From NCBI GenBank assembly GCA_964601275.1, contig CAZRMV010000005.1:124001-188000 (forward strand): DNA of 64,000 bases, written 5' to 3'. The notes beneath the pieces are model-generated. The model saw only the letters and a program-made list of their open reading frames with translations, searched no databases and had not been told where the DNA came from. The DNA comes from JAOZPE01 sp964601275 (GTDB lineage Bacteria > Krumholzibacteriota > Krumholzibacteriia > JAJRXK01). A program made the position numbers and the translations under genes. Each line of letters opens with the position of its first letter. The stretch's first letter is position 1. This document shows positions 30,394 to 40,172 of the stretch, piece by piece.

Positions 30394-32070
30394 TCAGTCT
30401 CCGCGGAACTTGTTCTTGAGGGCTTGCAGCGCGTCTTCGAACGGCATCTTGGTGAGATCCGGTTTTGTTTCCTCCTCCACCTCCGGAGTGGACGAACGAT
30501 GGTGCCGCATCGATTCCCCGTCCTCGCCGCCATGGTGTCCTCTCCGCGGTCCCCGACGCTGGTGGGCGGCGAGCGATTCTTCCTCGCTCAAGAGGCTCAG
30601 GGAAATCCGCCGTTGCTGGGGATCGACCTTCAGCACCCGCACCTCGACTTCCTGCCCCTTCTGGAGTTTCTCGCTGGGATGCTGGATCCTTTCCGTGGAG
30701 ATCTCCGAGATGTGGATCAACCCATCGACACCCTTCTCCAACTCGACGAAGGCCCCGAAGTCGGTGAGACGGACCACCTTTCCCGGAACGCTCGCTCCCG
30801 GGACGAAGTGATCTTCGATCTTCTCCCAGGGATCGTCCTCGAGTTCCTTCATCGAAAGACTGATCCGGCGCTTGTTTCCCTCTCCTTCCAGCTTGATCAC
30901 CTTGACGTGGACCTTGTCGCCGACCTTGAGAACATCCTGGGGGTTCAGGACGCGTCCGTGGGAGATCTCGCTGACGTGGACCAGACCGTCGATCCCGCCG
31001 ATGTCGACGAAGGCTCCGTAGGGTTGCAAGCGGCGCACGACACCTTCGAAGACCGCGCCCTCTTCCAGTTTCTCCAGGGTATCGCCCATTGCGGCCTTGC
31101 TCTCTTCCTGGAGGAGCTTGCGGCGGCTCAGAACGATGTTGCGGCCGCCCCGCTCGAAGGTGATCACCAGGAAGGGAAGCTTCTGTCCCACGTATTCCTC
31201 GGGATGGTCGCAGTATCCAAGTTGGATCTGGCTGAAGGGACAGAAGGCCCTCACTCCGTGGAGATCGATCTCGAAGCCGCCCTTGTTCGTCGACTTCACC
31301 TTCCCTTCCAGGGGAACCTGGTTTTCGAAGGCTTCCTTCACCTTGCCCAGGTTCGCGGGAATCCTCCGGCGGCCCAGGGTGAATACCGGGGTGTTGTCGA
31401 CCTTTCGCACCACGGCGTTGATCTCGTCACCCACGTTGTACTTGAGTTCGCCCTTCTCGTCCTTCAGCTCGCTGGTGGCGATCGTGCCCTCGCTGCGTCC
31501 ACCGAAGTCGACGAAACTGTCCTTCTCTCCCACTTGGACGATGGTGACCTTCAACCGCTTGCCCGCCCGCAGGGTGGGCCCCACCGAGGCGGCGGCTCTC
31601 TTGAGAGCTCTTGCAACCTCGGGATCGGTCTCTTGCGGCGTTGGGGACGCGCCGTCCTTCGCCTCGTCGTTCTTCTTGGCGCCCGTCGCGTCCTGAGCCA
31701 CCGCTTCCGTGGCGGGGGCCTCCACCGTCGGGGCGGGCTCGGCGGGCGTGGGGGGGGTCATTTCCGCCACCACCGGCTCGCTTCCCGTGTCGGGGTCCGC
31801 GGCCTGGGGTTCGGAATCGGACTCGGGGGTCTCGGGCGCGCCGGCGTCCTCGGTGGCTTCGGTCGTCTCGGTCGCCGCGTCTTCGGTCTTCGAGGTGGAC
31901 TCGGGGGTCTCGGGCGCGGGCGCTTCAGCCGTCGAATCGGTCTCGGCGGTTTCGGGAGCGGGCTGCGGGGGGGCGGGTTCGGTGGGTGGCGTCTCGACGG
32001 AGGGCTGGGTGGCCTCGGCAGACCCGGCGGCCTCCTCGGGTCGCTGGTCTTCGTGGTCCTTCAGGGTCAT
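30394..32070 (-). CDS. S1 RNA-binding domain protein (ribosomal protein S1-like) with long acidic N-terminus
   Basis: 558 residues from ATG 32070. Residues 1-148 are a low-complexity extension of Glu, Ala, Pro and Thr (EPAPPQPAPETAETDS, APETPESTSKTEDAATETTEA). Four S1 domains follow: about 165-235 (VTIVQVGEKDSFVDFGG), 247-320 (LEGKVKSTNKGGFEIDL), 335-405 (FEGVVRRLQPYGAFVDIGG) and 420-490 (VPGKVVRLTDFGAFVELEKG). The last two are the most canonical, with GLVHVSEIS and GLIHISEIS. The tail is basic/His-rich and then acidic. Such proteins bind mRNA at the ribosome; E. coli S1 has six domains. With four domains it could be the housekeeping S1 or a paralogue. An in-frame upstream extension exists but overlaps the next gene and is not used. 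Confidence 0.9.
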   Translation of the reverse strand: MTLKDHEDQRPEEAAGSAEATQPSVETPPTEPAPPQPAPETAETDSTAEAPAPETPESTSKTEDAATETTEATEDAGAPETPESDSEPQAADPDTGSEPVVAEMTPPTPAEPAPTVEAPATEAVAQDATGAKKNDEAKDGASPTPQETDPEVARALKRAAASVGPTLRAGKRLKVTIVQVGEKDSFVDFGGRSEGTIATSELKDEKGELKYNVGDEINAVVRKVDNTPVFTLGRRRIPANLGKVKEAFENQVPLEGKVKSTNKGGFEIDLHGVRAFCPFSQIQLGYCDHPEEYVGQKLPFLVITFERGGRNIVLSRRKLLQEESKAAMGDTLEKLEEGAVFEGVVRRLQPYGAFVDIGGIDGLVHVSEISHGRVLNPQDVLKVGDKVHVKVIKLEGEGNKRRISLSMKELEDDPWEKIEDHFVPGASVPGKVVRLTDFGAFVELEKGVDGLIHISEISTERIQHPSEKLQKGQEVEVRVLKVDPQQRRISLSLLSEEESLAAHQRRGPRRGHHGGEDGESMRHHRSSTPEVEEETKPDLTKMPFEDALQALKNKFRGD

Positions 32071-32300
32071 GGAATCTGCTTTCTCGAACCTCGGTCGGGT
32101 TCGGGGGTGAGAGGACGGACGGTTGTTCGCCCCGCTCCGAACGGCGGGCCGTTCGGTACGGGGGGACCAAGTATAGCAGGATTCCCGGCAAAAAGGGCAA
32201 GCGAGCTTTCTTCGCCGCGGACCCCACCCCGAGGTCGACGCCGCCCCGGGAAGCGGAATCTTTCCTCGCGGTGGAACCGGGCGAACTCTGCCGGTCGGGA

Positions 32301-33653
32301 CTAGGGGAGGGGGAAACGCTCTTCCACGAAGGAGATACCCTCCTGTTCCAGCTCCGCCAGGACCGGCTCGTAGATCGACGGATGGGTCGGGATCTGCGAC
32401 CCGATGAGGTTCAGTTTGTCCTGAAGGATCAGCTTGGCGACGATCGCCGCCGGCATGCCCACCGTCTTGGACATGGCGGTGAAACCATCGATCTCGCCCT
32501 TGACGATCATGGTCGAGACGATGCGCTCGGCGGGCCGTTCGTCCTCGTACTCGATGTCGAGTTGGTGCTTCAGGATGACCATGTCCCGCTGCCCCGCCCC
32601 CAACGGCAACTTGTTCTTGAGAATGCACTCCATCATGCGGGCGGAGGTTTCTCCCGGACAACCGCAAGGGGTGCTGTCGAACAGGCCCAGCCACCGCAGA
32701 TTGTCCATCACCCGACCGGTGCGGGAGATGCCGAGAGTGCGCGCCACCCGATCCTCGATATCGACGGATTCCCCGGAGATGTTGAGTGGGAGGAACATCT
32801 CGACGACTTCCTTCGGGCTGCGTCGAGCCAGGTCGGGAATGCGCAAGGTCTCGTTCGGCAGGCCCAGATGGACGATCGCCGACCAGGTCTCGCTCCACCC
32901 GGGATAGCGCAAGGTACCCCGGATCATCGTGTGGACGTGATCGAGTCCGAACAGCTTCATGTAGGAGAGGGAATCGCGGTTGGCATAGGCCTCGAAGGTT
33001 CCCAGACCGTTCACCTCGACCGGCCAGGTGCGGTCGAACACGCGGTGGTAGGGGGTGAGCTTGATGCGCCCGTTCTCCAGGTATTGGGCGCCGGCTTCCC
33101 CCGCCATGACCACGTTGCGGGGGTTCCAGGTGATGAAATACCGCAGAGGATTCATCTCCTGGTCCGGCGCGGGCACCCCGCTTCCGTAGGAACAGAAAGC
33201 AACGATTCTTCCCCCGTCGTCCTGGACACGATGGATCAGCCGCATGGCCGACATGTGATCGATGCCCGGGTCGAGTCCCATCTCGCAGAGCAGAAGGACG
33301 CCGTGGCGTTGGGCATCCCGGTCGAGGTCGCGAATCTCTGCGCTTCGATACGAGACCGAAATCATCGGTTTCTTCAGCCGGACGCAATCGGAGGCCAGGA
33401 TCGAAAGGTAGATCGGAGGCATCATGCAGATGACGACATCGGACGCTTCGATGTGGGTTTCCCTCAGTTCGGCGTCATTGACGTCGAAGTAGACCGCTTC
33501 GGCCCTCTCGGAGTGTCCCACCCGCTCTTGGGCGAGTTCTTGGTCGAGATCGCCCACGGTGACGAACCAATCCTGCTCCGCTGCGTGTTCCAGCAGGTAG
33601 TGGATGAGATAGGGCGCGCTCTGCCCGGCTCCCAGCACGACGATCCTCTTCAT
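32301..33653 (-). CDS. Saccharopine dehydrogenase-like NAD(P)-dependent oxidoreductase
   Basis: 450 residues. It starts with a Rossmann fold MKRIVVLGAGQSAPYLIHYLL and continues with family motifs VVICMMPPIYLS, KKPMISVSYRSAEI, CEMGLDPGIDHMSAM and FCSYGSGVPAPDQ, the last typical of saccharopine reductase-type enzymes. The C-terminal part carries EYEDERPAERIVSTMIVKGEIDGFTAMSKTVGMPAAI. Enzymes of this fold act on amino-acid adducts such as saccharopine in lysine metabolism or carboxyspermidine. No lysine or polyamine genes are adjacent, so the substrate is open. The start has AGGAAG upstream and lies 44 bases after the S9 peptidase gene, so the two may be co-transcribed. Confidence 0.87.
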   Translation of the reverse strand: MKRIVVLGAGQSAPYLIHYLLEHAAEQDWFVTVGDLDQELAQERVGHSERAEAVYFDVNDAELRETHIEASDVVICMMPPIYLSILASDCVRLKKPMISVSYRSAEIRDLDRDAQRHGVLLLCEMGLDPGIDHMSAMRLIHRVQDDGGRIVAFCSYGSGVPAPDQEMNPLRYFITWNPRNVVMAGEAGAQYLENGRIKLTPYHRVFDRTWPVEVNGLGTFEAYANRDSLSYMKLFGLDHVHTMIRGTLRYPGWSETWSAIVHLGLPNETLRIPDLARRSPKEVVEMFLPLNISGESVDIEDRVARTLGISRTGRVMDNLRWLGLFDSTPCGCPGETSARMMECILKNKLPLGAGQRDMVILKHQLDIEYEDERPAERIVSTMIVKGEIDGFTAMSKTVGMPAAIVAKLILQDKLNLIGSQIPTHPSIYEPVLAELEQEGISFVEERFPLP

Positions 33654-33697
33654 GTCGTCTTCCTTTCACCGTCAACGGGATCAAAGAGGCGAGCCGT

Positions 33698-35890
33698 TCA
33701 CTTGTGCGATGGGAACACCAGGTTCCGGGAGAAATCCTCCCGGTCATAGGGGGCCTCGCCTCCGCCCAGGTATTTCGCGAACCACGCCAGGTGCTCATTG
33801 TAGTAGAAGGCCATCTCGATCCAACTGGGCCAGTGGCCCGACCGGGGGAAGACCACCAGGCGGCTGGGGACGCCCTGCCGCTGCAAAGCGGTAAAATAGG
33901 ACAGGCTCTGCGTATACGGCACCCGGAAATCCTTCTCGCCGGTAAGAACCAGGCAAGGGGTCTTGAAATGGGCCTCGAAGTCGGAGGGTGACCATTTCCG
34001 ATAGAGTTCGCTGGTCCAGGGAGTACCTCTCAAGTCGTGTTCGGGGAACCAGAGTTCCTCGGTGGCGCCATAGAAGGAGTGCAGGTCGAACAGCCCCATC
34101 ATCGATGCCGCCGCCTTGAACCGATCGGTGTGCCCTTCCATCCACATGACCATGTAGCCTCCGAAGGACCAACCCATGAGCCCCATGCGGGTTGAATCGA
34201 CATAGCTGAGCTGCGCGAGCTGATCAATGACCTTCATGAGATCGCGGTAGACCCGCCCGCCCCAGTCGCCCTCGATCGCATCGGTGAAATCCTGGCCGTA
34301 TCCCGAGGAACCGGTGGGATTGGGCATGGCAATGACATAGCCCTTACCCGGATACACCTGCCAGTCGCCTCGCCAGTTGTCGGTCCATTCTCCCTGGGGA
34401 CCGCCGTGCACGTTGAGGATGAGCGGGTAGCGGTGGGCAGGATCGAAGCCGTGCGGCTTGATCAGGAGGACATGCACCTTGTAATCGCCCGCTCCGTCGA
34501 GCCACAGCTCCTCCGGCGGGCGCAGGTCCACCTCTTCCTCGAGCTCGCGGTTGAAGAAGGTGATTCTCTCGTTCTTGCGTCCGTCCGAATGCATCCGGTA
34601 GATCTCGAGCGGAAGATCCATCGCGCGCTGGTTGTAGATGATGGTCTTGCCGTCGGGAGTGAGACTGAATCCGTGGATGAGGTGCTCGCGGTGGATCTCC
34701 TTGATCGAAGCCGACCGCAGGTCGATGCGGAAGATCGCATTGCGCGCCGGAACCGCTCCGAGGAAGTAGATCGACTTGCTGTCGGGAGCCCAGCGGAAAT
34801 CGGAGATCCAGTTGTCGAAATTGCTGCGGTCGGTGAGCACCCGGATCTCGCCGCTGCGGCGGTCATAGAGCATCAGCCGGTAGAGATCGCTCTCGTAACC
34901 CGGGGTCTCCTGGGAGAGATAGGCGATCCAGCGGCCGTCCGGAGAGTAGAGGGGGCTTCCGTCGTGGCCGTGGTTGGCCGCGGTGATGTTGACCGCCTCC
35001 CCGCTTCCGTCCAGGGGGACGATCCACAGGTCGGCGTTGGTGGAGGTCGCCGGGACGGAATCGTGGTTGCTTACGTAGCAGATCTCGGTGCCTTCGGGTG
35101 AAAGATCGAAGCCGCGATCTCCCAGGGAGAAAGTGGGCGAGTCGAAGGCCCCTGGAGTGAGATCCCGCACCACCTCGCCGGAATGCGGATCGATGAGGAG
35201 CAGGTGCGTGTACTTTCCGTCCCGCCAGGCGGTCCAGTGCCGGTACAACAGATTGTCTGCGACGTGGACGCTCAGGGGACCGTCTTCGACCGCCTTGGCG
35301 ATCTTCTCGTGGCAATCGCCGTCGACCCCGCACTCTGGGTAGACCTCGCTCACCGCCACGATCCATCGGCCGTCGGGACTCCACTCGGCGTCCCACAGTC
35401 CCGCGGGGAAGTGGGTGAGCTGAAGGGCCTCACCTCCGGCGGTGGCCATCAGATACAGCTGCTGCTCATCCTCGCGGTCACTCACGAAGAGCAGGTGCTT
35501 TCCATCCGGTGAGTACCGTGGATGCCCATCGTTCTTGCGCAGGTGGGTGAGTTGATGGGGATGGAGGGTCTTGAGGTCGAGGGTCCAGAGATCGGACCAC
35601 TTCTCGCCCTTGGGTAGATCGGTTCGTTCCACCGAGAAGACCGCGGCTCTTCCGTCGGGACTCAGGATCGGCTCGGAGACGTTCTGGCTGCGGTAGAAAT
35701 CGGCGATCTCGAAGGCGCGTTTCGCCGTCTGCGCGAAGGTCGTCTCCGGAAGCAGATCGAGGACGGCGATCATGAGGAGAATGGCCATGACGGCCAGGGT
35801 GCCTCCCGCGCGGTGTCCGTCGGTCAGCGAGGCGGCGGCTCCTCCGGATCGGGCAATCGGGTCCTGGACAGAGGAAAACGAATGGTACAT
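33698..35890 (-). CDS. Secreted S9-family prolyl oligopeptidase-type peptidase
   Basis: 730 residues from ATG 35890 (GGGAGG 4 bases upstream). A hydrophobic stretch (AVMAILLMIAVLDLLPETTFAQ) near residues 33-55 is the signal peptide, after a long N-region; ATG 35788 is an alternative. Residues about 70-450 form a beta-propeller with TolB/DPP-type blades (SPDGRAAVFSVER, YSPDGKHLLFVSD, SPDGRWIVAVSE, YSPDGRWIAYLS). The C-terminal alpha/beta hydrolase has Ser in GWSFGGYM, Asp in GEKDFRVP and His in FPRSGHWPSW. It should cleave short peptides in the periplasm. It follows the RND efflux genes by 44 bases in the same direction. Confidence 0.9.
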   Translation of the reverse strand: MYHSFSSVQDPIARSGGAAASLTDGHRAGGTLAVMAILLMIAVLDLLPETTFAQTAKRAFEIADFYRSQNVSEPILSPDGRAAVFSVERTDLPKGEKWSDLWTLDLKTLHPHQLTHLRKNDGHPRYSPDGKHLLFVSDREDEQQLYLMATAGGEALQLTHFPAGLWDAEWSPDGRWIVAVSEVYPECGVDGDCHEKIAKAVEDGPLSVHVADNLLYRHWTAWRDGKYTHLLLIDPHSGEVVRDLTPGAFDSPTFSLGDRGFDLSPEGTEICYVSNHDSVPATSTNADLWIVPLDGSGEAVNITAANHGHDGSPLYSPDGRWIAYLSQETPGYESDLYRLMLYDRRSGEIRVLTDRSNFDNWISDFRWAPDSKSIYFLGAVPARNAIFRIDLRSASIKEIHREHLIHGFSLTPDGKTIIYNQRAMDLPLEIYRMHSDGRKNERITFFNRELEEEVDLRPPEELWLDGAGDYKVHVLLIKPHGFDPAHRYPLILNVHGGPQGEWTDNWRGDWQVYPGKGYVIAMPNPTGSSGYGQDFTDAIEGDWGGRVYRDLMKVIDQLAQLSYVDSTRMGLMGWSFGGYMVMWMEGHTDRFKAAASMMGLFDLHSFYGATEELWFPEHDLRGTPWTSELYRKWSPSDFEAHFKTPCLVLTGEKDFRVPYTQSLSYFTALQRQGVPSRLVVFPRSGHWPSWIEMAFYYNEHLAWFAKYLGGGEAPYDREDFSRNLVFPSHK

Positions 35891-35934
35891 GGCGCCTCCC
35901 GTGCGCTCGATGGAAAGAGGTGATCGGCCCGATA

Positions 35935-38900
35935 CTAAGGCTGTTGAGGCGAAAGGTGAAGGATTCGTCGAGCGCCCCGCTTGAGTGGATCGAGCGAAGA
36001 GTACATGACCGGCACCACGATGAGGGTGAGAAAGGTCGCCACCGCGAGACCCCAGATCACCGCCACTCCCATGGGACCCCACCATTGGCTGCTTTCGCCG
36101 CCCAGGACGAGGACGCGACCGAACTCGCCACGGAACAGGTGACCGAAGTCCAGGGAGAAACCGGTCGTCAAAGGGACCAACCCCAGGATGGTGGTGATGG
36201 CGGTGAGGATGACCGGACGGAAACGGGTCTTCCCCGCCTCGATCAGCGCCTCGTGCTTGGTCATGCCCCGCTCTCGGAGTTGTTCCACGTAGTCGAGCAA
36301 TACAATGGCGTTGTTCACCACGATCCCGGCCAGGGAGATCACTCCGACCCCGGTCATGATGATGCCGAAGGGGAGCCGGGTGGTCATCAAGCCCAGAAAG
36401 ACGCCCATGAGGGAGAACACAACGCTGGCCATGATGACCAGCGGAGTGGTGACCGAGTCGAACTGGGTGATCAGCACCACGAAGATGAGCATGAGGGCGA
36501 TGATGAAGGCCTTCGACAGAAACGCTTCCGATTCCTGTTCATCCTCGTTCCGGCCCTTGTATTCGATGTGATAGCCGGGAGGAAGTTCCATTCCCTCCAC
36601 GCGCCGCTGTACTTCGGAGAGGATCTGGTTGGCATTGAATCCGCTTGCCGCGTCGGCCAGGACGTTCACCACCCTCCGGTTGTCGATCCGCTGGATTTCG
36701 CTGATCCCGCTCTCATAGCTGACCGAGGCGAAGGCAGTGAGCGGAATGCTCCTTCCCTCGTAGAAGACCGTCAACTCCTCGAGTTTCTCGACATTCCGGC
36801 GCGACGGCTGGTCGTATCGCACGATGATCTCGTATTCATCCTCGCCCTGGCGGTACTTGGAGACCTCGACTCCCTTGATCGCGGTCTGGATGGTCGAGGC
36901 GATGTCGAGGGTGCGCAAGCCGTAGCGGGCGGCCTTCTCGCGGTCCGGACGGACCACGATCTCCGGACGGCGTCGGTCGAGATCGTCGTGGAGGTCGACC
37001 AACCCCGGGATGTCCCGGATGCGGTCCTGGATCTCAGTGGACAGCGCGGCCATCACGTCGAAATCGTCGCCTTGTATCTGGACGTCCACCGGGGGGCCGA
37101 CCGGCGGCCCCATGTCCTGCTTGTCGATCGAAAGTTCAGCGCCGGTGAAACCGCTGAGCGAATGGCGCAGATCCTCCAGGTATGCCCGGGTCGATCCATG
37201 CCTCTCCTCCGAGCGCAGGAACTCGATATCGACGCGGGCGAGGTTCGCCGGCGCGGTCGAGGGGTCGCCAAAACCGTCGGAGGTCACTCCAACCCCGGTC
37301 AAGTAGGCCTTGAGATCGGGCAGTTCGGCCACCTCCTTCTCGACGCGACGCGCATATGAGTCGCTCACCTCGATACGGGTTCCCGACGGCGCCTTCAACT
37401 GCACCAGCGCGAAGGTGGGATCGATGTCGGGGAAGAGTTCGATACCGGTGTTGAAGAACCCGAACGCGACGAGGACCGCCACGAAGAGAACCGCCATTCC
37501 CAGTAGGGTCCGGGCACGGTGGGCGAGTGCCCACTTGAGAACGGGTTCGTAGCTTCGCAAACCCAGCGCAAGCAGTCGATCACCCAACTTCACCTTGTTC
37601 GGATCCCCGATCCGCATGTACTGCGAACAGAGCACCGGATTGAACACCAGGGCCACCAGAAGCGAGGCTGACAAGGTGATGATGACGGTGATGGGCAGGT
37701 ACTTCATGAACTCGCCCATGATTCCGGGCCAGAAGGCGAGCGGTCCGAACGCGCACAGAGTGGTGATCGTCGACGCGGTGATCGCACCGCCCACCTCGTG
37801 CGAGCCGAAGATGGACGCCTCTTCCGCTTCCTTTCCGAGGGTGCGGTGACGGTAGATGTTCTCGACGATGACGATCGCGTTGTCCACGAGCATCCCCAAG
37901 GCGAGGATGAGACTGAACAAGACCACCATGTTCAGTGTGATCCCGCTCGCTTCGAGCACCACGAAGGAAATGAGCATGGAGAAGGGAATGGCCAGGCCGA
38001 CGAAGACCGAGTTCGTGAAGCCGAGGAAGAGAAGCAGGACCACAACGACCAGGATGAGTCCGCTGAGAATGTTGTTCTGGAGTTCGTTCACCATGTGGCG
38101 GATATCCGTGGACTGGTCGGAGATGATGGCGACCTTCGTGCCCGCGGGGAAATCGGGTTTCCACCGGTCGACGATGCGATGCACCTCGTCCGCGATGCGG
38201 ATGATGTTCTCGCCACTGCGCTTCTTCACCGAGAGAGTGACCGAGGAATGCCCGTTCAGTCGGCTGATGGTGTCGGGATCCTTCGTGCCGAAGGACACTC
38301 TCGCCACATCCTTGACGTAGACCGGAGTCTTCGCCTCGGGATTGACAACGATGTCATTGATTTCGCGATAGTCGTCGAAATCGCCGGGCACCCGCACCTG
38401 GTACTCGTAGATGCCGAGGGAAATATCTCCCCCGGGAAGGGTCACATTCTCGAGGGCGATGGCGTCTTCCACATCCTGCAGGGAGAGACCATAGAAGCGC
38501 AGGCGGTCGGGATCGACCTCCACCTTGACCTCGCGCTCGACCCCGCCCAGCAGATCGACGCTGAGGACTCCCCGGATCTGTTCGAGATCGTCCTGCAGAT
38601 CCTCCGCCACTTGCTTGAGACTCCATGGGTCGTAGTCGGCAGACAGGACCACCTGCATGATCGGCCATTGCTCCGAAGAGATCTCCTGCACCACCAGGTC
38701 GTCCTTGACTTTCTGGGGCAGGTCGGGCTTGGCCATTTCCACCGCGTCACGGACTTTCTGCAGCGCGTCGGACATCTCAACGTCCGAGGTGAATTCCAGC
38801 ACCACGGTGGTGGCGCCCTCGCTGGAGTGACTGGTCATCTCCTTGAGCTTGTCCAGGCCCTTGAGCTGCTTCTCGAGCTTGCGGGTGACGATGTTCTCCA

Positions 38901-39075
38901 TGTCCTGTGGTGAGGTTCCGTAGTACGGAGCGAACACCATGACGAAGGGAATCTTCACGTCGGGAGAACTCTCCCGGGGCAAGTTGATGTACGCGGCAAT
39001 TCCCAGGATGCTGACGATCGCCATCAGCGCGAGGGTCGTCATGTGCTTGCGTACTGCCAGGCGGGTGATCTTCAT
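35935..39075 (-). CDS. RND-family multidrug/solute efflux permease (inner membrane)
   Basis: 1046 residues, typical of AcrB-type RND pumps, with twelve expected transmembrane helices and two large periplasmic loops. It begins KITRLAVRKHMTTLALMAIVSILG. The conserved proton-relay Asp of TM4 lies in LALGMLVDNAIVIVENIYRH. The porter domain motifs PGGDISLGIYEYQVRVPG and the second-half equivalent of TM10-12 (GVISLAGIVVNNAIVLLDY) are clear. It pumps hydrophobic compounds by proton exchange through an adaptor and an outer-membrane channel, both encoded immediately upstream. The start overlaps the adaptor stop by 4 bases. The substrate is not predictable. Confidence 0.95.
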   Translation of the reverse strand: MKITRLAVRKHMTTLALMAIVSILGIAAYINLPRESSPDVKIPFVMVFAPYYGTSPQDMENIVTRKLEKQLKGLDKLKEMTSHSSEGATTVVLEFTSDVEMSDALQKVRDAVEMAKPDLPQKVKDDLVVQEISSEQWPIMQVVLSADYDPWSLKQVAEDLQDDLEQIRGVLSVDLLGGVEREVKVEVDPDRLRFYGLSLQDVEDAIALENVTLPGGDISLGIYEYQVRVPGDFDDYREINDIVVNPEAKTPVYVKDVARVSFGTKDPDTISRLNGHSSVTLSVKKRSGENIIRIADEVHRIVDRWKPDFPAGTKVAIISDQSTDIRHMVNELQNNILSGLILVVVVLLLFLGFTNSVFVGLAIPFSMLISFVVLEASGITLNMVVLFSLILALGMLVDNAIVIVENIYRHRTLGKEAEEASIFGSHEVGGAITASTITTLCAFGPLAFWPGIMGEFMKYLPITVIITLSASLLVALVFNPVLCSQYMRIGDPNKVKLGDRLLALGLRSYEPVLKWALAHRARTLLGMAVLFVAVLVAFGFFNTGIELFPDIDPTFALVQLKAPSGTRIEVSDSYARRVEKEVAELPDLKAYLTGVGVTSDGFGDPSTAPANLARVDIEFLRSEERHGSTRAYLEDLRHSLSGFTGAELSIDKQDMGPPVGPPVDVQIQGDDFDVMAALSTEIQDRIRDIPGLVDLHDDLDRRRPEIVVRPDREKAARYGLRTLDIASTIQTAIKGVEVSKYRQGEDEYEIIVRYDQPSRRNVEKLEELTVFYEGRSIPLTAFASVSYESGISEIQRIDNRRVVNVLADAASGFNANQILSEVQRRVEGMELPPGYHIEYKGRNEDEQESEAFLSKAFIIALMLIFVVLITQFDSVTTPLVIMASVVFSLMGVFLGLMTTRLPFGIIMTGVGVISLAGIVVNNAIVLLDYVEQLRERGMTKHEALIEAGKTRFRPVILTAITTILGLVPLTTGFSLDFGHLFRGEFGRVLVLGGESSQWWGPMGVAVIWGLAVATFLTLIVVPVMYSSLDPLKRGARRILHLSPQQP

Positions 39076-40172
39076 CGAGGGCCGTCTCCCCGCACCACCT
39101 CGGGATCGCCCGGCATGCTCCCGTCCGGAGCGGTCGCCGTTTCCTGGATGATCACCGGAACCCTGTCATCGAGGTCGCGCTGTCCCCGCACCGCCAGGAG
39201 ATCGCCCGGCCGAAGTCCCTCGGTGACCATGACCATCAGGCCTTCCCCGGGTCCCAATGTGACCGACCGCTCGATGGCGCGGTCGTCTTCCACCACGAAC
39301 ACGACGCGCTTGCCGGGGCGCTGGACCACCGCATCCCGGGGAATCACGAGGGCATCGTGATGGACCTTCTTCAAGATGCGCGCTCTGGCCACCACACCGG
39401 GCCGCAATGTCAGGTCGGGGTTGTCGATGCGGATCTCGATGGGAAACTTGCCGGTGGTCTCCGACGCCTCCAGTCCGATCCAGGCGACGCGCCCTTGCGC
39501 AACCGGCGTTCTTCCATCGAGGCTGATTTCCGCCGCTGCGCCCTCCTTCAGGTAGGCGATATCCCTCTCGGTGACCCCTCCATCGAGTTGCAGGGTGAAC
39601 GGATCGATTACCCGGGCGACTTTCTGCCCCATCACCACGAGTTGACCCGGTTCGACCAGGCGGGCGGATACCACCCCGTCAAACGGCGCCTTGATGGCAG
39701 CGCGTTCGTAGCGGATTCGAGCAACCTCTTCGGCGGCCTTGGCATTCTCGAGTTGGGTATGGGCGAGCAGCATCTCCTGTTTGCTCACCGAGTTCTCCTC
39801 GAAGAGCGACCGGGTGCGCTCCTCATTGTAGGCCTTCATCTTGCGGTCGGCCGTGGCTGCCTTGAGCTGCGCGGCGAGCAGGTCGCGCTTGAGCAGGATG
39901 ATGACATCGCCCTTCTTCACCCGGGTGCCCTTGTCGCGTTCGATCGACGCCACGGTTCCCTCTTCTTCCGTACTCAGATCGGTGGCTTGCACCGCCCGAA
40001 GGGGTCCCGAGATGGTCAGGTACTCCTCCATGTCCATTGGCTCAACGCGCAGCACGCGCACGTTCTTGGGAGCCTGTCGGTTGTCCGCTGTGTCCGACCG
40101 GGCTGCCTCCCGACTGCAGGCTCCCAGGCCCAGGCCGGCGACCAGCAGGGCGAGTAGAGCGAGGTGCTTCAT
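39072..40172 (-). CDS. RND efflux periplasmic adaptor (membrane fusion) lipoprotein
   Basis: 366 residues from ATG 40172, chosen because the lipoprotein signal follows at once (LALLALLVAGLGLGACS, Cys19). Upstream in-frame codons would spoil that signal and overlap the TolC gene. The order is: beta-barrel start (VLRVEPMDMEEYLTISGPLRA), lipoyl half (TDLSTEEEGTVASIERDKGTRVKKGD), helical hairpin (LKAATADRKMKAYNEERTRSLFEENSVSKQEML), second lipoyl half (IKAPFDGVVSARLVEPGQLVVMG) and membrane-proximal domain. It links the inner-membrane pump to the outer-membrane channel. It overlaps both neighbours by 4 bases (ATGA), indicating tight translational coupling. Confidence 0.93.
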   Translation of the reverse strand: MKHLALLALLVAGLGLGACSREAARSDTADNRQAPKNVRVLRVEPMDMEEYLTISGPLRAVQATDLSTEEEGTVASIERDKGTRVKKGDVIILLKRDLLAAQLKAATADRKMKAYNEERTRSLFEENSVSKQEMLLAHTQLENAKAAEEVARIRYERAAIKAPFDGVVSARLVEPGQLVVMGQKVARVIDPFTLQLDGGVTERDIAYLKEGAAAEISLDGRTPVAQGRVAWIGLEASETTGKFPIEIRIDNPDLTLRPGVVARARILKKVHHDALVIPRDAVVQRPGKRVVFVVEDDRAIERSVTLGPGEGLMVMVTEGLRPGDLLAVRGQRDLDDRVPVIIQETATAPDGSMPGDPEVVRGDGPR

